Position numbers and translations under genes: made by a program
Notes under the pieces: generated by a model
Database searches by the model: none
What the model was told of the DNA's origin: nothing
What the model saw: only the letters and a program-made list of their open reading frames with translations
Origin: CAYPKW01 sp964411425
GTDB lineage: Bacteria; Pseudomonadota; Alphaproteobacteria; Dongiales; Dongiaceae
Assembly: GCA_964411425.1 (NCBI GenBank)
Contig: CAYPKW010000092.1
Coordinates: 1 to 9,263 of the forward strand
Direction: 5' to 3'
Length of the DNA stretch: 9,263 nucleotides
Part shown: positions 6,319-9,263 of the stretch, piece by piece
How the letters are laid out: every line of letters begins with the position of its first letter
Position numbering within the stretch: position 1 is the first letter of the stretch

Positions 6319-6567
6319 ATGTCGAGCTATTCCGATCGCGTTGCGCATGGCCCGGCCGCCGGCGTGCCGCTGACGGTCGCCCTGCGCGGGTTCGGGTCGT
6401 CCGCGAGCCGCGCCCTGGTGCGCGCCTTCGACGCCGTCGAGACCTGGCGGGAGCGCCGCCGGGACCGCGATGTGCTGTCGCGGTTGGACGACCGCATGCT
6501 TGCCGACATCGGGCTGTCGCGGGGCGATGTCATGCGCGAGATCGCCAAGCCCTTCTGGCGCGACTAG
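6319..6567 (+). CDS. DUF1127 small arginine-rich protein
   Basis: This is an 82-residue protein with a DUF1127 (YjiS-like) domain at about residues 40-76: VETWRERRRDRDVLSRLDDR followed by MLADIGLSRGDVMREI. The alternating Arg/Asp stretch and the L-x-DIGLSR-x-D core are characteristic. DUF1127 proteins are abundant in alphaproteobacteria; some studied members affect RNA turnover or phosphate- and stress-related physiology (for example CcaF1 of Rhodobacter, reported to bind RNA). The role of this copy is unknown. The N-terminal 35 residues are low in conserved features. The start is set by a strong ribosome site. The gene is divergent from the LysR gene across 154 bases, and its stop overlaps the convergent methyltransferase stop within the palindrome CTAG (6564-6567). 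Confidence 0.85.
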   Translation: MSSYSDRVAHGPAAGVPLTVALRGFGSSASRALVRAFDAVETWRERRRDRDVLSRLDDRMLADIGLSRGDVMREIAKPFWRD

Positions 6568-7130
6568 TCGCGGCGCCGGCGGTACACCCATACGCTCGCC
6601 GGCGGAAAATTGCGCCAGATCTGCACCACCGGCCCGCCGGTGACGCCGAAGGCGCGACGCGGCAGCGGCGAGAACAGGCTGTAGGTGAACTGGATGAACG
6701 GTCGGTCGGGGCCGAGCAGCGCGAAGCTCGGCTCCACCATCCGCCGCCTGAGGGGGCGCGGCAGAAAGGTCAAGGGCAGGCTCGACACCACCGCGCCCAC
6801 TTCGGTGATGCCGCGCCGGGCGAGCAGTTGGACCACGTCGGACGCGTCCCCCTGGATCACGTCGAGCTCCGGGAACCGCGCCGCGAGCGCCTGACGGAGC
6901 GCCGCCTCGCGTTCGACCACGATGAGGCGATCGGGCGGCACGCCTACCTCGAGCAGCGCCTTGGTGATCGCGCCGGTGCCGCCGCCGAGTTCGAGGATGG
7001 GCCGGGTCGCCGGCAGAGGAACCTGGCGCGCCACGGCCCTGGCGAGCCAAGGGCTGCTGGGCGCCACCGTGCCCACGCGAAATGGGTTCGTGAGCCAGAT
7101 CTTCAGGAACAGTTGCGTCTCGTTCGACAT
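6564..7130 (-). CDS. SAM-dependent methyltransferase, PmtA-like (phospholipid N-methyltransferase family)
   Basis: This 188-residue class I methyltransferase has the SAM-binding motif ILELGGGTGAIT at 45-56, the acidic end of strand 2 at E73 (VVERE) and D96 in QGDASD. VSSLPLTFLP (115-124) and PFIQFTYSLFSP (144-155) resemble the Rhodobacter-type phosphatidylethanolamine N-methyltransferase PmtA, as does the opening FLKIWLTNP-x5-VAPSS. PmtA makes phosphatidylcholine from phosphatidylethanolamine, and its length (about 200 residues) is similar. This copy could instead be one of the related methyltransferases of unknown substrate common in alphaproteobacteria. I start at MSNETQLF (7128-7130), which matches where the family begins; an in-frame ATG at 7202 would add a 24-residue Arg-rich extension without family likeness. 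It ends in a four-base overlap with the DUF1127 gene. The 128 bases upstream (7131-7258) should hold its promoter, but I see no clear one. Confidence 0.82.
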   Translation of the reverse strand: MSNETQLFLKIWLTNPFRVGTVAPSSPWLARAVARQVPLPATRPILELGGGTGAITKALLEVGVPPDRLIVVEREAALRQALAARFPELDVIQGDASDVVQLLARRGITEVGAVVSSLPLTFLPRPLRRRMVEPSFALLGPDRPFIQFTYSLFSPLPRRAFGVTGGPVVQIWRNFPPASVWVYRRRRD

Positions 7131-7233
7131 GCGATCCGTCTTGTCACCTTCGACCTGCCAGCGGTAGCGAGGATGCATCCGCCGCCGATGGCGAGGTCGC
7201 ATGATTAGCCGAAACCCGGGCGTGAGTCATCAT

Positions 7234-7252
7234 GCCGGCAGGCGCGGCCGGC
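7234..7252 (-). terminator. Possible transcript-end hairpin after the quinone oxidoreductase gene
   Basis: GCCGGC at 7234-7239 and GCCGGC at 7247-7252 pair perfectly (6 base pairs, 7-base loop), starting 6 bases after the oxidoreductase stop on the minus strand. There is no T-tract downstream, so it is not a standard intrinsic terminator. It may only protect the RNA end, or be chance in GC-rich sequence. Confidence 0.25.
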
Positions 7253-7258
7253 GGACCC

Positions 7259-8236
7259 TCAGCCCATCTCGGGGATTAGGACCAGCTTGCCGGTGGCCCG
7301 CCGATCCGCCAGGCGCCGCAGCGCGGCACCGGCCTGGGCCAGCGGCAGGCGCTCGGACACGAGCGGCCGCAGCAGGCCGGCGCGGTACCAGGCGAACAGC
7401 TCGGCGAACGCGCCCGCCACCAAGTCCGGCCGCCGGCGCCGATAGGAGCCCCAGTAGAACCCGATGGCGCTTATGTTCTTGACCAACAGGACGTTGGCCG
7501 GGATTTGCGGCACCTTGCCGCTGGCGAAGCCGATGATGACGAGCCGAGCGCCCCAGTTGACGGCCCTGAGCGAGGCCTCGAACGCGGCGCCGCCCACCGG
7601 ATCGAACACCACGTCGGCGCCGCCCGCGATTTCCTTGACGCGGGCGCGGATGTCCTCGGTGCGATGGTCTATGACGTGCTGCGCGCCGTGCCGGGCGGCG
7701 GCGTCCAGCCTTTCGGCCCCGCCGGCGGTGGCGATCACGGTGGCGCCGAGCGCCCGGCCGACCTCGACCGCGGCGAGCCCCACCCCGCCGCCTGCCCCGT
7801 GCACCAGCAGCGTCTCGCCGGGCCTGAGGTCGGCGCGCCAGCGCAAGGCGCCGTAGGCGGTGCCGTAGGCGATGGCGAAACCGGCGGCGGTGGCGAAGTC
7901 CATGTCGTCCGGAATCGCCGCCACCTCGCCGACCCTGGCCGTCGCCTGCTCGGCGTAGCCGCCGCGCTCCAGCGTGGCGAGCACGCGCTGGCCGGGGGCG
8001 ACAGCGTCGGCGCCGGCGCCGCAGTCGATGACGATGCCCGCCACTTCCAGCCCCGGCGTGAAGGGCAGCGGAGGTTTTTCCTGATACTGGCCGGCCACCA
8101 TGAGAAGGTCGGCGAAGTTGACGCCGGCGGCGGTGACCGTGAGGCGCACCTCGCCCGCGCCCGCCCGCGGCTCCGGCAGCTCGGCGATCGCGAGATCCTC
8201 CGGCCGGCCGAAGGCGGAACAGAGGACGGCGCGCAA
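7259..8236 (-). CDS. NADPH:quinone oxidoreductase (zinc-free medium-chain dehydrogenase/reductase)
   Basis: This is a 325-residue protein of the usual length. The N-terminal GroES-like domain starts RAVLCSAFGRPEDL and contains VTAAGVNFADLLMVAGQYQ (33-51) and PFTPGLEVAG (58-67). The Rossmann part has HGAGGGVGLAAVEVGRALGA (146-165), and FDPVGG (211-216) is typical of quinone oxidoreductases. The catalytic-zinc ligands of alcohol dehydrogenases are absent, as expected. Members reduce quinones or other enone/acyl substrates with NADPH; the substrate here is unknown. No ATG or GTG lies at the right place; the TTG at 8234-8236 aligns with the usual family start (MRAVLC), so I choose it, although the bases before it (GGCGCTCCCCCCGC) contain no ribosome site. 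It starts 14 bases after the asparaginase stop on the same strand, so translational coupling in one operon is likely. Confidence 0.85.
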   Translation of the reverse strand: MRAVLCSAFGRPEDLAIAELPEPRAGAGEVRLTVTAAGVNFADLLMVAGQYQEKPPLPFTPGLEVAGIVIDCGAGADAVAPGQRVLATLERGGYAEQATARVGEVAAIPDDMDFATAAGFAIAYGTAYGALRWRADLRPGETLLVHGAGGGVGLAAVEVGRALGATVIATAGGAERLDAAARHGAQHVIDHRTEDIRARVKEIAGGADVVFDPVGGAAFEASLRAVNWGARLVIIGFASGKVPQIPANVLLVKNISAIGFYWGSYRRRRPDLVAGAFAELFAWYRAGLLRPLVSERLPLAQAGAALRRLADRRATGKLVLIPEMG

Positions 8237-8250
8237 AGCGGGGGGAGCGC

Positions 8251-9263
8251 CTAGAACGGGCAGTCGGCGGCCGGGTGCACGCGGCCCACCTCGGCCATGG
8301 CGCGGTTCACCACCGGCGGCGCCAAGAGGCCGGCGAGCCGCCGCTGCTGCTCGTCCGACAAGACGCCAAGACTGCTCAGCACCCGGCCCAGCGCCACCTG
8401 CGCGGCCCGCGTCGCGCCGTCGTCCACCTTGAGCGCGATGCCGATGCCGCGGTCCGCCAGCGCCGCCGTGAAAACGCCCTCGGCGCCGCCCTTGACGACG
8501 ACGCCGGGGCCGAGCGCCGTCATGAGCGCGCTGGCGAACTCGTCGGTGCCGCCCACCAGGAACGGCTCGGCCGTCATGGCGGCGAGGATGCGGCTCGCCG
8601 CCTCGGCGCGCCGGCGCGTCAGGCGGGACGGGTCGGCCATGCGCGCCATCGCCAGCGCCATGTTGTAGAGCGGTATGCCGATCACCGGTATGCCGCAGCC
8701 GTCGATGCCGCGCGGCGCCGCGGCGAGATCGAGGTCGGTCATCTCCTCCAGGACGCGCCGGACGCGCAACTGCATCGGATGCCCGAAATCGACGTAGCCC
8801 TTGGTGGGTTCGCCCAGATGTCGGGCGGTGGCGAGGAATCCTGCGTGCTGGCCCGAGCAGTTGTTGTGGACGGCGCTGGGTTCGCCGCCGGCGCGCATCA
8901 GGGCCTCGGCCGTCGGCGGGTGGAGCGGCCAATGGGCGCCGCATTCGAGATCGCCCGCGCCGCAGCCGATGCGCGCCAGCAAGGCGCTCACCAGCTCGAC
9001 ATGGCGCGGCTCGCCGTTATGGGACGCCGCGGCGAGCGCCAGCTCCACGAGCCCGAGGCCGTAACGCTCGGCGGCGCCGGTCTCGATCAGCGGCAGCGCC
9101 TGCAAGGGCTTCATGGCGGAGCGGCCGTAAACCGGGCGCGCCACGTCGCCCCAGGCACCCACCGTCCGGCCCGCCGCGTCGACCACGGCGACGGCCGCCC
9201 GGTGACGGCTCTCCACTAAGTCGCCGCGGGTCACGTCCACCGCCAGCGGGTTGGCGGCGCCGG
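8251..9263 (-). CDS. L-asparaginase, rhizobial AnsA/ReAV type (PF06089), 5' end outside the window
   Basis: The 329 residues from the GTG at 9240, plus at least seven more codons upstream, encode an asparaginase of the thermolabile Rhizobium etli type, which hydrolyses asparagine to aspartate and ammonia. The frame stays open to the window edge and reads GAANPLAVDVTRGDLVESRH. The family start is usually just before an NP-V-x-VTRG segment, so the true start lies beyond 9263. Numbered from the GTG, visible landmarks are S41 and K44 in GRSAMKPLQAL, S73 in ASHNGEP, C128 in HNNCSGQHAG, C182 in IDGCGIP and K250 in VVKGGAEG. These match the ReAV Ser-Lys pairs and its zinc-binding cysteines. The position of the zinc-binding lysine of ReAV (four-residue motif C-S-G-K) is Gln here (Q131). 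It is followed at 14 bases by the quinone oxidoreductase gene. No signal peptide can be judged because the N-terminus is cut. Confidence 0.88.
   Translation of the reverse strand, partial: GAANPLAVDVTRGDLVESRHRAAVAVVDAAGRTVGAWGDVARPVYGRSAMKPLQALPLIETGAAERYGLGLVELALAAASHNGEPRHVELVSALLARIGCGAGDLECGAHWPLHPPTAEALMRAGGEPSAVHNNCSGQHAGFLATARHLGEPTKGYVDFGHPMQLRVRRVLEEMTDLDLAAAPRGIDGCGIPVIGIPLYNMALAMARMADPSRLTRRRAEAASRILAAMTAEPFLVGGTDEFASALMTALGPGVVVKGGAEGVFTAALADRGIGIALKVDDGATRAAQVALGRVLSSLGVLSDEQQRRLAGLLAPPVVNRAMAEVGRVHPAADCPF

Noticed and set aside
7131..7202. 24-residue N-terminal extension of the methyltransferase
   Set aside because: The added residues are Arg-rich and unlike the family, which begins at about MSNETQLFLK.
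8237..8944. Upstream extension of the quinone oxidoreductase frame through the asparaginase gene
   Set aside because: The extra residues have no oxidoreductase likeness and overlap the well-supported asparaginase in another frame.
9238..9240. GTG at 9240 as the true asparaginase start
   Set aside because: The frame is open to the window edge and the upstream residues (GAANPLA) fit the family N-terminus, so the gene is cut by the window rather than starting here.
1..9263. tRNA or rRNA genes, CRISPR arrays, insertion sequences, att sites
   Set aside because: No transposase, integrase, tandem or direct repeat array, or tRNA-like fold was seen by eye on either strand.

Overview
The window is a GC-rich stretch (well above 60% GC by eye) of a bacterial chromosome, almost certainly from an alphaproteobacterium such as Hyphomicrobiales or Rhodospirillales. 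The evidence is the class III cyclase with a TolB-like and TPR tail, the rhizobial-type asparaginase, a PmtA-like methyltransferase, a DUF1127 small protein and a GcvA-like LysR regulator. The genus cannot be told. Genes are densely packed, several start or stop codons overlap, and no gap exceeds about 170 bases. I see no RNA genes, insertion sequences, phage genes or CRISPR.

Left part, plus strand: a soluble adenylate/guanylate cyclase fused to a TolB-like domain and TPRs (2-1771), then a two-gene unit of an EamA/DMT transporter (1937-2854) and a class I/II aminotransferase (2851-4044) joined by an ATGA overlap.

Middle part, minus strand, read from right to left: a GcvA-like LysR regulator (5271-6164) and 30 bases later a cobalt-type nitrile hydratase / thiocyanate hydrolase locus. 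Its beta subunit is encoded as two separate genes (N-terminal half 4932-5240, C-terminal half 4651-4935, overlapping as GTGA), followed by the metal-binding alpha subunit (4041-4649). Gene order and split match three-subunit enzymes such as thiocyanate hydrolase and toyocamycin nitrile hydratase. The aminotransferase and the alpha subunit converge and overlap at their stop codons.

Right part: divergent from the LysR gene is a small DUF1127 protein (6319-6567, plus). It converges, again with a four-base stop overlap, on a PmtA-like SAM methyltransferase (6564-7130, minus). At the right edge, on the minus strand, are an asparaginase whose 5' end lies outside the window (8251-9263) and a zinc-free NADPH:quinone oxidoreductase (7259-8236) directly behind it.

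The most notable content is the split-beta, cobalt-type NHase/SCNase cluster, which probably forms one operon with its own LysR regulator and has no maturation protein or amidase beside it. The nearby asparaginase and aminotransferase allow a speculative nitrile-to-asparagine-to-aspartate route. The asparaginase also carries Gln where the studied relative has a zinc-binding Lys.
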